Shown piece by piece: positions 1 to 11,218 of a stretch of DNA of 27,383 nt (within the stretch, counting starts at the first letter, position 1; each line of letters opens with the position of its first letter). A program made the position numbers and the translations under genes. This DNA comes from Azolla pinnata (Eukaryota > Streptophyta > Polypodiopsida > Salviniales > Salviniaceae), in the NCBI GenBank assembly GCA_037176905.1, contig JBBBWG010018334.1, forward strand, positions 51,974-79,356. Direction: 5' to 3'. The notes below the pieces were generated by a model. That model worked only from the letters and a program-made list of their open reading frames with translations. It searched no databases and was not told where the DNA came from.

Positions 1-1948
1 GAAGCAATATTGGAATTGGATCTCCTCATCAGAAGGATGTCAGAAAGTAAGAAATAATCAACGGAGATGAGATCAATAAACCTTAACTAACAAAATGTGT
101 GTGTAGGGAGGGTGTGTGTTAAGGCACGGCCAATGATCCTGCCACCAGAAAGCACGGATATGCACATGTGGATTAGGTAGTGGGCGTGAAAAAGAAATGC
201 AGACTAGGAATCGCCCAAATACTGATTCTGCATACCCCTATGATTTATTTTGGCTCATAATCAGTTGTACATACACAATTTATTATGAAACATTAGCCCA
301 GTTGGGGATGTAACGTGATATAGATGACGTGATATAGATGCTCAGAATTGTACACAAGCTTCGGTTATTCCTGTTGATGGAAACAATTTTGAAAAACAAT
401 ATGTGATTTTTCTTGCCTATGGGCATGTATCTATATTGGTCTCATGCTGAAATGTTTTTCGGAAGGGACTCAGTCATCATTCTCATCACATTATTGCTGA
501 GAACAGTTAATGGTTCACTGTTTCTATGAAGATTTTCAGTGATATGAGTGATCAAAATGGTGGTAAATTTTATAGCTAGTTGCATAATCTCAAACAAAAT
601 ATCGACACTTCATATTTCAAAGAAATTGCATAATCAAAGTGTTTTGAGCCCTTGGGTCCTAACAGTATGTAAAGGTATGTAAAGCACGCAAAGTTGCAAG
701 CATCCCTCACATGGCGAAGAACAAACGGAAGAGAGGACCTGATGACAAAATATATTATGATTTTAACAAGTTAAAGCAGATTTTTTCGTATATCTTAGAG
801 ATTGCCAAAAACCCTTTGCCAGCAGTTTCTCCCAAGATATATTTGGAGACTAAATTGAAACCAGAACCATGTCCCCAAGATTGAATAAAACTGTATTACA
901 GGCATACAAAATGTATGGGTGACGAAACATCAAAATGTGGACAGTTCTGCATGCAAGGTGGTATGCAAAATCTAACATGTAACAAGGTTATGAAATATCT
1001 GCATGGTCACAAAATAACACAGTGAGCACGAAGAATGCAGTAAGGACATGTGATATATTTAAAGCAGGGCTCCAAAATAAACGACTCCTACATATGTTAT
1101 TGGTGGCGAAGAGGGCACCTATGAATCCATAGGGAGTCATTTGCAAAAAATGAATTTGCATCCAAATCTGGTTACAATATTACACAAAAGGTCTATCTAT
1201 ATATGAAGTTCTAATTCACAAGGAAATTTCTGGATCAATTGGATAAGACTCAACACAGATCATCCGCACTGACTATGATTCATCAATTTTCATAGGTCGC
1301 CATTTTTGTGCAAAATGGAATTTGCTTCTGACATGCGGTTACAGTATTACACACAAAAAGTCTCTCTCTATAGCTACGAAGTTTTAGTACAAAGTGGGCA
1401 ATTTCAGGATCATTGGCAATTCCAGCATAAAATCAATACAGAGATCATCAACAATGATTTAAAAACCGTGTAGGGCAGTGCACAACAGGCATGCTTTTTG
1501 TATGGCAAAGTAACCTACCAACCCTTCCTTCTCTATTACCAACCTACATGGGCTAAAATACATCAAATACTAGAGTGCGGTTGTTTGAACTTTACTTCCA
1601 CAGTAACTCACAGCATGTTAGGAGCTAGCTCAAGGGTGAACAAATGGGAACCAGCCATTTCATTTGATTGATGCATAACCCAGGAAACTCTGTACAGATA
1701 AAGCCTCAAGGCAAAAGGAAGTGAAATGGTTGCGCTCAGTAAATGTGTTCTTCGCCAATTTTCTTAGCCATTCATGAATCCACAATCTCCTTCCATACAT
1801 ACACAATAGCAGGAAGCAGATGGAATCAGAATCCACTTGCACAGCATGCACCATGTCTAATGTAATATGTACACATAAATAGCAATCATACAAGAAAACT
1901 ACACCTAACTAGTGACAAATCTCAAAAAGCGGTCTCATTCATGCTTGC
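1..1948. other. Intergenic / possible 3' UTR region, no recognised gene
   Basis: AT-rich sequence with stops in all frames at short intervals and no recognisable protein. It may partly hold the 3' UTR of the minus-strand ORF ending at 1949. TTTATT (AATAAA on the minus strand) occurs near 243 and 279, but I cannot assign a cleavage site. The only internal structure seen is a diverged direct duplication at about 1138-1458, listed separately. Confidence 0.5.
1138..1458. repeat. Diverged tandem duplication, period about 165 bp
   Basis: Two adjacent blocks, about 1138-1275 and about 1301-1458, share the same order of short matches: CATTT..GCAAAA..TGAATTTGC, GGTTACA.TATTACAC, AAAGTCT.TCT, GAAGTT, AAATTTC.GGATCA.TTGG and ACAGA..ATC. 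Small indels separate the matches. This is an old tandem duplication with no coding content. Confidence 0.6.
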
Positions 1949-2188
1949 TCAGTTCTCATGCGGGAGAAGCCCCGGGCTGAGGCCCGAGTTCCACCGCTTG
2001 CACTCGTCGGAGCTGCTCTTCTGCTGCACCGTGATCTGCACGGACATGGGGTTGAGTATGTGCAGGTGACCGGAGAGGCTGAAGTCGTCGCCCAGGGCCG
2101 CCCCGTTGAGGTAGGCGCCGCCGGATCGGAAGGGCCGCCGAAACCCGAGGAGATCCGTGTCGCCATGGATCCTGCGCCGGTCGTCCAT
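1949..2188 (-). CDS. Small GC-rich ORF, 79 aa, unknown function
   Basis: The ORF starts at the ATG on minus-strand 2188-2186 (MDDRRRIHGD...) and ends at TGA 1951-1949 (...LLPHEN). It is clearly GC-richer than its surroundings, as are the other 5' coding exons in this window. The protein begins with a basic/acidic stretch and has a central Gly/Leu-rich part with a hydrophobic beta-like run (HLHILNPMSVQITVQQ); no signal peptide or membrane segment is visible. The frame stays open upstream through a pyrimidine repeat that would encode poly-Phe, but that extension has no ATG, so 2188 is the natural start. I do not recognise the family. It could be a complete microprotein or the first exon of a longer gene with an unseen splice. 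The upstream teloboxes fit an actively transcribed housekeeping-type promoter. Confidence 0.45.
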   Translation of the reverse strand: MDDRRRIHGDTDLLGFRRPFRSGGAYLNGAALGDDFSLSGHLHILNPMSVQITVQQKSSSDECKRWNSGLSPGLLPHEN

Positions 2189-2211
2189 CGCCCAATTCGG
2201 AAGCGGAACAG

Positions 2212-2240
2212 GGGAAGGAAGGAAGGAAGGAAGGAAGAAG

Positions 2241-2272
<32 letters not shown>

Positions 2273-2276
2273 GAAG
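2212..2276. repeat. GGAA / GAA simple repeat
   Basis: A (GGAA)n run grades into an uninterrupted (GAA)n run. A second (GAA)n block lies at about 2391-2434. On the minus strand these are CTT/TTCC pyrimidine tracts in the leader or promoter of the 79-aa ORF. Confidence 0.9.
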
Positions 2277-2290
2277 AGCAGGGGAGGGGG

Positions 2291-2420
2291 GATGGGCAAG
2301 AGAAACCCTAATTCTGAAGCGGAAGGAAGAACAAGTAGAAGAACAGGGGAGCGGGGATGGGCAAGAGAAACCCTAATTCTGAAGCGGAAGGAAGAAGAAG
2401 AACAGGAAGAAGAAGAAGAA
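2291..2420. repeat. 65-bp tandem duplication carrying a telobox
   Basis: The block starting GATGGGCAAGAGAAACC at 2291 recurs at 2356, so the period is 65 bp. About 41 bases are identical before the copies drift into GAA repeat. Each copy contains one AAACCCTAA telobox, at 2303-2311 and 2368-2376. Confidence 0.85.
2303..2376. promoter_or_regulatory. Pair of teloboxes (AAACCCTAA)
   Basis: Exact AAACCCTAA occurs at 2303-2311 and 2368-2376, about 115 and 180 bp upstream of the ATG of the minus-strand ORF. Teloboxes are known plant promoter elements of translation-machinery and cell-cycle genes, bound by Myb-type telobox proteins and used in Polycomb recruitment. Function here is inferred from motif and position. 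Confidence 0.5.
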
Positions 2421-2439
2421 GAAGAAGAAGAAGAACAGG

Positions 2440-4883
2440 GGAAGGAAAGCTCTTAAATGTCTCATTCCTGCTTTTTTGCGTTTTGCTTTTTTGCTTTTTT
2501 GCTTTGCGTTTTGCGTTTTCTTGCGGATCACGTCAAAAAGCAATCTTTTTATTAACGAACTCTCTTATCCAATCCACCGCCGCTGACGTGTCCTGCTTCT
2601 CCACCACAAGAAAGGAAAAAAAACAAAAAAACAAAATACCACACAAGAACAAAGTCCAGATTTCGCAGAGGATCGATCCTCTGATCGGATCCTTTGCGAA
2701 TCGTGCTCGATCCGATGCGGAATCGTATTTCCGATCTTAATGCGTCATGCTCTCGTATGCTCCGATCGTATCCGGGCCTGGGGCATGTACGCCTCTCTTT
2801 ACACGTATCCGCAATCGCCCCTGGCGATGCAGCGCTTGTGTTTGATATCATCGCCTAATACTGTATTGGAGATGGTTCCTAGACTCGAATCTGGCGCATG
2901 CTCTGTTCTGCCGATCTCGCCAATAATGCACGGTTCGTATTAATTTATACTCGATTGATCAGGACAGTACTCCACGGTTTGCATTGATCTCCCAGCATAT
3001 ACTCTACAGTGTCCATATTCGATATCAGGAGTGCGCGACGGCGCATCTTGTGATGATGATGGTGGTGACGATGATGGTATTCACATATGCTTCGCTTAGG
3101 GCCCCTTCTGTCATCCGTCGGGTGCTTCTAGAAACTTCCGTAGCACAGATTCTTCCTTGCCCACCACTCTTGCAGAGGGCCGTGATCCACATCGCGGACG
3201 TCACGAAAACCGATGCGTGCGTCGACCGCTTGCCGGTTTGTTGGTGCGAAACGACTTTAAGTGGGCAAGCGAATCATCTGTGTGTGCTCCAAAACCATCC
3301 ACAATCTGTCGACAAAAAAGGGAGGCATCAAAGCCTTTGCCTGCTTTATCTGATCCAATTGAGGTCAAGTTCAATACACAGTGACTATGGACTGTTCTAC
3401 CATCATAAACATGAGGTGATCGATGGATGGATGGTGTATAGACCGGAGTCCTCGATTCTGAAACTTACTTAAACTTCAATCTCAAACCAAACTTTGCAAA
3501 CAAAATTGCATCCAAAGCATGGCTAAAAATTATGGTTAAGCGCCCAAATTCTATGTAAATTATAGTCTGGCATCTTCAATTTCCTAAAGCTACCATTTGA
3601 TGCCTATGATCAATTAAGCAAACAATTAGCTAATTAAACCCTAAAATGCATGGGATGATAATAAGTTAATTAATAATCAAACATAAATGAAATTAGAAAT
3701 AATTACACAATCCCACCATAAAATGGATAAAATTGTTTGAGGTCGATAAAACCACACAAGGAAAGAGCACAGAGCTCAGGGTTTGACTGATTTGTTATCT
3801 GATTAATTGGATGATTGATTTATTAATTGATCATAGGTGTCAAATAATCAATTTTAAAAAGCATCAAATGCAAAGTTCTATGTAGTTAATATCTTCTAAT
3901 GCTTGCTTGCTCTTGTAAACCCTTCTCAGTCTACATGCTAGGCCTAATTCAGTCTAATCCAAGTCTCTTGCAGCATTTAAAATGCGTCTGGATTATCTTT
4001 GCTTCGTTATGTTGTGTTGAGCAGAGCATATTGGAACCATCTCGAGTGTTACTTCATCAGACAATCATTTTGTCCAGTGAGGAATCCTCATTTTCTTTCT
4101 CTACATCCCGAGTGTATGTTGTCGATGCCTATTTTACTGCTTACGAAAGCAAATTTTGTGGATGGGAATTGATCCTAGCTTGCATTCTTTCTTGCATGAT
4201 TCCAATTTATCCATGGTTTGTTCAAGACATTTCACCAGGTCTATTAGCTCATTTCAGCAACCTGTTCCAAGTAGTTTCAACCAGTTTTCAACTGGTCTGA
4301 CATGCCATTGATCCATGCAATTGATGGCTAGCACATCAACATACTAAGTAAGTGCCAAAGATTTTCATATGCTAGTTCTTGTATTCAGTTTTGATTATCA
4401 GTTGAATTGTACCATTGCCATTGCGTTCCCTACCTGCAATTGAATTCTTTCAGTCAGTAGAGTTTAACTGTCAGCTTGAGAATTCACATACAATTAGAGC
4501 AAGTGGTCTCATTCGGATTTTATGACCCTCTGCAACCTCCACGATAAAATCTGTCCGATTTATCTGCTTGCAGATATCACAATAATAGCAGCTAGGTTCA
4601 AACTTTGCTGGAAACAGCATTTTGGATCTCCCCATTGAGTTACATTCTTGCATTCATGGGTTTCCACTGTCTCCTGTGTACAAAATCGAAGATTCACTAT
4701 CCAATATTCTTTACATTCTTGCACCTCAACCAGAAATTGTACATCTTCAGTTTCCACATATGCCCACACTTGTGCATAAGATACCATGCTGTCATGCACA
4801 ATCCTCCAACTTCAGGCTTACCTTCAAGCATATACATCTATGACAGCAAAATGCCCCCATGCCTACAAATAATGTCTTCTCCA
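2440..4883. other. Intergenic region, no supported gene
   Basis: Mixed-composition spacer between the 79-aa ORF promoter and the 3' end of the PPR gene. Stretches at 2984-3472 and 3899-4300 are open, but their predicted proteins have no recognisable domain and no coding-like composition. Part of about 4400-4883 is probably the 3' UTR of the PPR gene. One isolated AAACCCTAA lies at 3636-3644. Confidence 0.5.
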
Positions 4884-7800
4884 TTAGAAAAAGTCTTTAC
4901 ATGAACAAACCCCATCTTTAAAGTAATGATTGCGATATGAATCTGATAGAATTATGTCTCTTTTCTCGACTTTGCTAATCAGTTTGATGGCATCATGGCA
5001 ATTGGTACAAACACGAAGATTCTTTGATATTCTAAGAGTTCCCCCTTTCGGTGTATTGTTAAGCCCAAAAGCAATGGCCAGTTGCTCACAATGTGCAGTC
5101 GAAGAATCCTCATTGGTATCAAAACCCAATCCCCCTGGCCTTACACATGGCACCAAACCAGCTTCATGACATTGTTGGTAAAGTTGTTTCAACCTTTTTT
5201 GGACTGCAGGCAAACCAGCATGGTTTTTATCTCTAGCAAGGAAAGTGTAAAACTGCCCATCAATTTCAATCACAGCCTTCCCTGATTTCTTCCAAATCTC
5301 TTTACTTATCCTTGTATCTTCAATGCATTCTGCATCCATCCACATTCTTTCTCCGGCGTACGTTTGTGACATTAGAACATAGGCTGCTGATGCTATAGCA
5401 TTTTCTGGTTCTATCAAGCTTACATAGTCAAAGTAACGTTTCCCAATGTCCGTCTTGGAATAAGAACGACAATGTGTGAGGAGAGATATGAAACCGATAC
5501 TATTTCGCTTGAAAGGCACAATCTCAAGTAGGTCTTCAGCCTCTTCAAAGCATCCTGCCCGACCAAGAAGGTCAATCAGACAGTTGAAATGCTCGAGTTG
5601 TGGTACAATCCCATAGTGTGTTTGCATCAACTGGAAATAGAAAAAACCGTCAGCTACGAAACCCACATGGCCAAATACAGACAAGAGTGACGTAAAAGTA
5701 GCTGCATCAGGTTCCACACCTAAATCTCTCATCTCCTGGAAGCAAGATATAGCTAGCTCATGGGCACTATGATGTGCTAATGCACCAATCATAGCGGTCC
5801 ATGGTGAAGGCCCGAACTTGGATGATCTATCCAAGATTAGTTGTGCATCTGCAAGTTTCCAACATTTGGCATACATATTGATAAGAGCCACCAAAACCAA
5901 CTCGTCTTCTTCAAGCCCATCTTCTATAGCTAAAGAGTGGAGTAGCCTACCGAGATCCACTGAAACAAGTTTTGCACATGCCTTTAACACACCAATGTAT
6001 GTGACATGATCAAGCTTCATTTTTGCATGGCTCATCTCATAAAGTAGTAGGACTGCATCTTCACTCTGGTCATTCTCCACATAGGCTGTAATCATTGAGT
6101 TCCATGCCACCAAATCCTCCTTGGGAGAATTCAAAAAAAGAGTTGCAGCATCCTTCAAACTCCCACAGTTGGCATACATGTCAATGAGAGAGTTTGTGGC
6201 ATACATGTGATCAGGATAACCCATGTTACTAATGATAGTGTGTACATCCTTGCCTTTGTCCAGCAGCCGTAAGTTAGAGCAGGCTTTTAAAACCTGAACA
6301 TAGGTGCAAGAATCAGGTTTCACAGCATGGTCTAGCATCTGTTTGTAAAATAAAAGGGCACCCTCAGAGTTTCCATGCTGCACAAGTCCAGCTATAATTG
6401 AAGTCCAGGTAACAACATCAGGATAAGATATACAGTTAAACACTTCAAGTGCATCATCTAGGACTCCACATTTGATGTACATATTGATGAGAGAGTTTCC
6501 GATCATGGTTAAGGATACATTGCTTATTTCCACTATCTGTGCATGAACATGCCTTCCCATTCGAAGACATGGAACACACGAACATGCCTTAACTGCACAC
6601 ACGAACGTGTGTTCATTTGGCTCAATGCCATCCAACTGCATCTTTATAAACAATTCGATAGACTTATGAGCATACTCATCGTTCTGCATATAACCACTAA
6701 TAAGTGTCGTCCATGTGACTACATCTCTTTGTTTAACACTTTTGAACATCCATTGGGCATCTATAAGATATCCACACCGAGCATACATATTGATGACAAT
6801 GTTATTGAGCACAATATCCGAGTCAGTGCTGCATAAAGTAATTTGCATGTGAATCATTCTTCCCAGCTCTATACACAATGTAGTAGAGCATGCTTCTAAA
6901 ACACTGCTAAATGTTCTCTGATCAGGGTTCAATCCACTCGTCTTCATTTTCTCTAGGAAAAACATAGCTTTTTCAACCTGCCCGAGCTTGGCACAACTTG
7001 CAATAACAATATTCCATGTTACAATGTCTGGCTGGATTTCATTTTCCTGCATTTCACCAAATAGCTGCAAAGCTTCTTCGATTCTACCAGATTGGGCATA
7101 CCCTGCAACCATAGCGTTCCAAGCTGCGACATTTCTAACAGGCCATTCATTAAATACTATACCAGCATTCTCCAGGCTACCACACTTGCAATACATGTTA
7201 ATAAGAGTGCATCCAATAACAGCATCTTGCTTACAGCCCATGCTCAAAATCAATCCATGAATCAATAGACCTAAAGCTATGTTAGATGAGCTAGAACATG
7301 CTTGAAGAACACTAACAAACATAACATTATCAAGTTCAACATTTTTTTCTTGCATGTGCTTCAAAAGTTGCATGGAAGCTTCAGAATGTCCATCTCGAAC
7401 ATGTCCCGTAATCAATGCAGTCCATGTGACTTTGTCAGGTTCAATGCCCTCCTGATACATCAGCTGGAGAAGAGAAACTGCCTCATGGCTATACCCATTT
7501 CTGCTATACAATGTTATTAGCACATTCCAAACTGCCAGATCACGGTTATGGATTCGACAGAAAAGAATCTTTGCAGACTCAACATCCCCACACTTAGCAT
7601 ACATGTCCAGTGCGGTACTTGCAACAAACACATCAGGCTCCAGACCGAGCTCAATTGCTAATCCATGCATTAAGAATCCCCGTGAGGGTGACCTCATACT
7701 AGTGCATGCTTTGAGTCCACAAAGGAGGGTGATGGAATTTGGTTCAATGCTCTCATTTCGCATTTCGCAGAAAAGATCGAGGATCGTTTCATAGCAACAT

Positions 7801-8511
7801 TGGCCAAACATGCTTCCAATAATAATATTCCATGTAGTCACATCTTTTATAGCCATTCTGTTAAACAATATATTACTATTTTCAAAACGATTGCACTTTG
7901 CGTACATATTGATAAGAGAATTCCCAACAAGAACACTTTGATCAAATCCATACTCGATGGAATCTGCATGTATGGACTCCCCATGAGATAAAGCTGTTGC
8001 CCTAGTACATGCCTGTAGAACTGCAACATGCACATAGGCATCAGGTTTCACTCCCATACATTTCATCTCATAATACAGCAAAATAGCCTTCTCATATTCC
8101 CCAAATCTAACATGCACAGAGATTATTGCTGTCCATACAGAGACATCTGGCTCAAATGCCTCCAGAAACACCTGATTCGCATCAATCAAACTCCCACAGA
8201 AAGCATACATGCGAATCATTTTTCTTGTTATCGAGACACTTAATTTGCATTCACTATTTTTTATAAGAGAGTGTACTTCTCTTGCTAGGGCTAAATTTTT
8301 CTGCTTTATGCTTCCTGCTAAAAGATGGTGGAAAATATAAACTGGTACAGGAAGTCCGTCCTTTTGCATGCAATTCACTGTCCATGCAGCCTCATGCAAC
8401 TGACCATTTTGAACTAGTTTTATGGAAATTTCACAGCTTTCTGTAACAGAAGCAGCACCAACATCATTTCGTTGCCTGAAAATGTAGGATCTACCCGGAT
8501 CAGACGAAACT
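4884..8511 (-). CDS. PLS-class PPR protein with E and DYW deaminase domains (main exon)
   Basis: Organellar RNA-editing factor of the PPR-DYW family: the repeats read single-stranded RNA and the C-terminal zinc-dependent cytidine deaminase edits a target base in chloroplast or mitochondrion. The exon encodes about 1208 residues ending in TAA at 4886-4884. Counting from the L codon at 8516, residues about 35-985 hold roughly 25-28 PPR motifs in P-L-S triplets of about 100 aa (recurrent LINMYAKCG and VVTWT.LI signatures). An E region follows at about 985-1075 and the DYW domain at about 1080-1210. Deaminase zinc motifs are intact: HCE at 1142-1144 and CTNC at 1170-1173; the second site has H1197 and CSC 1204-1206. 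The PG box reads KKSGKAVIEI, without Pro-Gly, and the terminus is DFF. No in-frame ATG lies between the stop at 8534-8532 and the exon start, so the true start is in an upstream exon or at the internal Met near residue 50. Confidence 0.93.
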
Positions 8512-10099
8512 CTCAAATGGGCATAAAGTATCTAATTCTTTATCCTTGACAAATAGAGTAACTTCAATGCAACATCTTACCATGCTGTTAATCCTTCATG
8601 GGGCAAAGCTTCCCTGTACTCTACCTCTTCCACTACCCAAGTCCTGTTCAAAGAACCAATTATCTGCAGCTTGTGTTTGGTAATGTTGGGGATAAATTCC
8701 TGGTAGGTAACGTTTTCCTTCAATACAGAGGATAAACCATCACAGAAAGTTTCTACAGCTCACCAACGTTCACAAAAACTAATCGAGGTCGAAGTAAAAT
8801 AAAAACTAAGCAATGAAGGCTGAGTGTATGAGCTTAAGATTTGATACCGTGTAATCTCAGAGAATTAGAAAAGGTGACACTCCTTTACACATGAAGACCA
8901 GTTTAAAGATAGAAACTTGTAGGCATATTTCTAGCATGTCCACCATGACTTTATTGTTGTTGGTTGCCCTAACTTTCAAGATCAAATTCCTAAGTTTTCA
9001 TGTCATTTTCTTCATCAGAATCCTTCATACCCAATGATGGTGGAAACATAAAAACGAGAGAGTGTGTTTGGTCAAAACGAACACAAGACTTTTAACCTCT
9101 ATCGCCTCACCAGGATCAATGGATTATAGGGCCAGATTCAAAACCACTTGCAGAACAACTTAAGCAGAAATTGAAGACCTGCACATGCACAGATGCTACC
9201 AGCCAACCTAGACAATAGAAACATGAAAGTGAACTAAATAAAAAATTCATGATGCCGAAAATAATGTGAGTGAAGTAATTCAAATTTCAAGTTCTCAAAG
9301 GACATGGTGAGGGCTTAGACCAAATTCGAATTTAAAGAGAGGTTATATTACCAAAGAGTTCTTTGATGTGGATTGCTAACATGTTAATCATCTTGAGGAA
9401 GTTTAAAAGTACTTTCTTCAGTGGCAGACTTCGTGTTCTGATCTAAAACTTCATGTTTTCTTCTTTTGAAAGAGAAAATAAAGTTTTTAGGAAATTCTAT
9501 GCAATCACATGTTGTCAGCCATGTAAGTAGGGAACAAAATCAAGGCAATATATCTTTAAATGCCTCATGTTTCAGTAAATTTGTTTCTGCAATACTCAGC
9601 AGGACAACAGTTCTGAAAGTAGGGTTTCTGTGGTGCAGCCAAAAAGAGAGCATCAGTAAGGTGAAAAACCTATTGTGGAATGTTATGTGTAGCTATTATC
9701 CAGGTTGAGTTTTGAACTTGAGTTATTTAATAAAACACAGAACAAAAAATCCTTCACTTTTTTCATTTCAGGAACTATACAAGGTCAAGGGCAGTTTTTA
9801 TTGGTGAACCAAGAATATTGAAAGGCTAAAACAAACTCGACACAGAAAATATAGATCTTATTTGGATAAGGCAAGGACGTGACAAAGTGCAGTTTGTGTA
9901 TGTGTATGTGTGTATATAGACATATACACTCCAAACTTTCTTTGCTGCATATTTCAGATTTACAAATACTTACATATCTGTTATGATAGAATGTCAAATG
10001 ATGGGTCAAAAGCATTTGATGCATATGAATGTATATATCTTGACCTACACTCAACTTAAGTTAATAAGAAACGGTTAGGCACAGATACAAGACATTCAC
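8512..10099 (-). other. Putative intron of the PPR gene (no other gene seen)
   Basis: About 1.6 kb of AT-rich sequence without a recognisable coding region. A degenerate TG/TA-rich microsatellite lies near 9895-9930. It is called an intron only because the exon blocks on both sides are in phase. Confidence 0.4.
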
Positions 10100-10185
10100 C
10101 TTGCTTGACCTGTAGCTCCAACATTGTGATGAATCTTGAAGATATCTATCCCACGATGCATCTTTGACGGTAGCATATAGATTTC
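10100..10185 (-). CDS. Candidate 5' coding exon of the PPR-DYW gene
   Basis: On the minus strand a good acceptor (CTTCTTGTGCAG, ending 10186) and a good donor (CAAG|GTGAATG, GT at 10099-10098) bound an 86-nt block. Joined to the acceptor AG at 8513-8512 (exon from 8511), its frame runs without a stop into the PPR frame, the split codon giving Arg before VSSDPGRS. It contains an ATG at 10176-10174 (MLPSKMHRGIDIFKIHH...), which would add 25 residues rich in Lys, Arg and His, plausible as part of an organelle-targeting peptide, and give about 1234 aa. The intron would be 8512-10099. Its acceptor side (CCCATTTGAG) has a weak pyrimidine tract, which is the main doubt. Confidence 0.5.
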
Positions 10186-10650
10186 CTGCACAAGAAGTGT
10201 TCAACAGTGATCGTACACATCATTCTTTGAAACAATACCTTAGATATATTTTACTGTCAAGCTATCAACAAAGTCGATGATACTTCATGAAATATCTGAT
10301 GGCATGTTCATAGCAGCAGTATGGTCACGAAGAAACAATGCACACAACATCAACTGAAAGTGATCATCCCTAATATTTGTTTTAAATTGTTGTGGAAACA
10401 AGAGCACGAGATCATTTGATTCACTGGATAGCCACATGTTGAGGTTGTACATACGGGTGTAAGATATGCAACAGATGAATAGATGTATTCAAGCCTTGTT
10501 TCTACTCACCATTACCTTCCATCTTTTTGTAAGTGTCTGTAAACAATTAACAAGCATCTGGTTAAGGTCGTGTATCCAGCTCAAAAATGTTCACAGCGGG
10601 TAGGAGTGGAAGAAATGGATGAATGCGAGGCATATATTTCATCTCCTAAC

Positions 10651-10882
10651 ATGTTACATGGAAGCTTCGGAGGCAGAAAACTACAGATTTAGCAAGACAC
10701 CCGAATTTTCCTTCCACGATCGGAGTAGATGAGATTTAGATTACAATGCCATCCCCTAACAAAAACACGTAAAAGAAATAGGCAAAATCTTCCATCTCTC
10801 GTGTACGTCGAATGTTCCATGGAAGCTTCGAAGGCAAAAAAAAAAAACACTACAGATTTAGCAAGACACCCTTTTTTCTTCC
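10651..10882. repeat. Direct duplication of about 60 bp, spaced 161 bp
   Basis: ATGTTACATGGAAGCTTCGG at 10651 and ATGTTCCATGGAAGCTTCGA at 10812 begin two copies. Both continue with AGGCA, then ACTACAGATTTAGCAAGACA and CCC, and end in TTCCTTCC or TTTCTTCC. The second copy has an extra poly-A run. Both lie in the putative first intron of the PPR gene. Confidence 0.8.
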
Positions 10883-10961
10883 CATTACCGAGGCAAACGA
10901 CAATCCGGAAGGAGTGTTCGAAATGTGGCGCAACCAAGATAAACAAAGCGAGAATTATAAC

Positions 10962-11110
10962 CTGAACGGAGCTGGATGGGGACGAGGGGGTGGATGCGGA
11001 GACCACCACGGCCGTGGTAATGGCGGGGAGGTCTTCTGCGCCTTCTCCTCGCAGGCGTTCCAGCATGAGGCCTTCGGAGCTGAGCGGGCAATGGACTGCA
11101 ACAGTCCATG
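10962..11110 (-). other. Candidate first exon / 5' leader of the PPR-DYW gene
   Basis: A GC-rich block ends on the minus strand at a donor, GTTCAG|GTTATAATT (GT at 10961-10960). Spliced to 10185 it is in phase with the PPR frame, which is open back to an ATG at 11066-11064 (MLERLRGEGAEDLPAI...). That would add 38 residues to the exon-2 ATG start, for about 1272 aa. This N-terminus is acidic and unlike a transit peptide. An earlier ATG at 11109-11107 in another frame opens a competing ORF. The block may therefore be 5' UTR. The upstream limit is not defined. Confidence 0.35.
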
Positions 11111-11218
11111 TCGCGATGATCTCGTCGGTGGCAAGCAAACTTCAAATTCTAAATCAGAACAAAATATATAAAAACTGGGGCAGTTAAGTGCAAGGTTTTG
11201 TGATGATTATATGTAACC

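Noticed and set aside
2984-3472. Plus-strand open stretch of 162 codons
   Set aside because: It begins at TTG rather than ATG, has no recognisable domain and no coding-like composition, so it is treated as chance.
3899-4300. ATG-initiated plus-strand ORF of 133 codons
   Set aside because: AT-rich, hydrophobic by composition, without a known motif, and close to the PPR 3' end. There is no support beyond openness.
10689-11145. Minus-strand ORFs read from TTG at 11138 or 11145 as independent proteins
   Set aside because: Neither begins with ATG, and the left half runs through a good splice donor. They are better explained as leader exon plus intron of the PPR gene.
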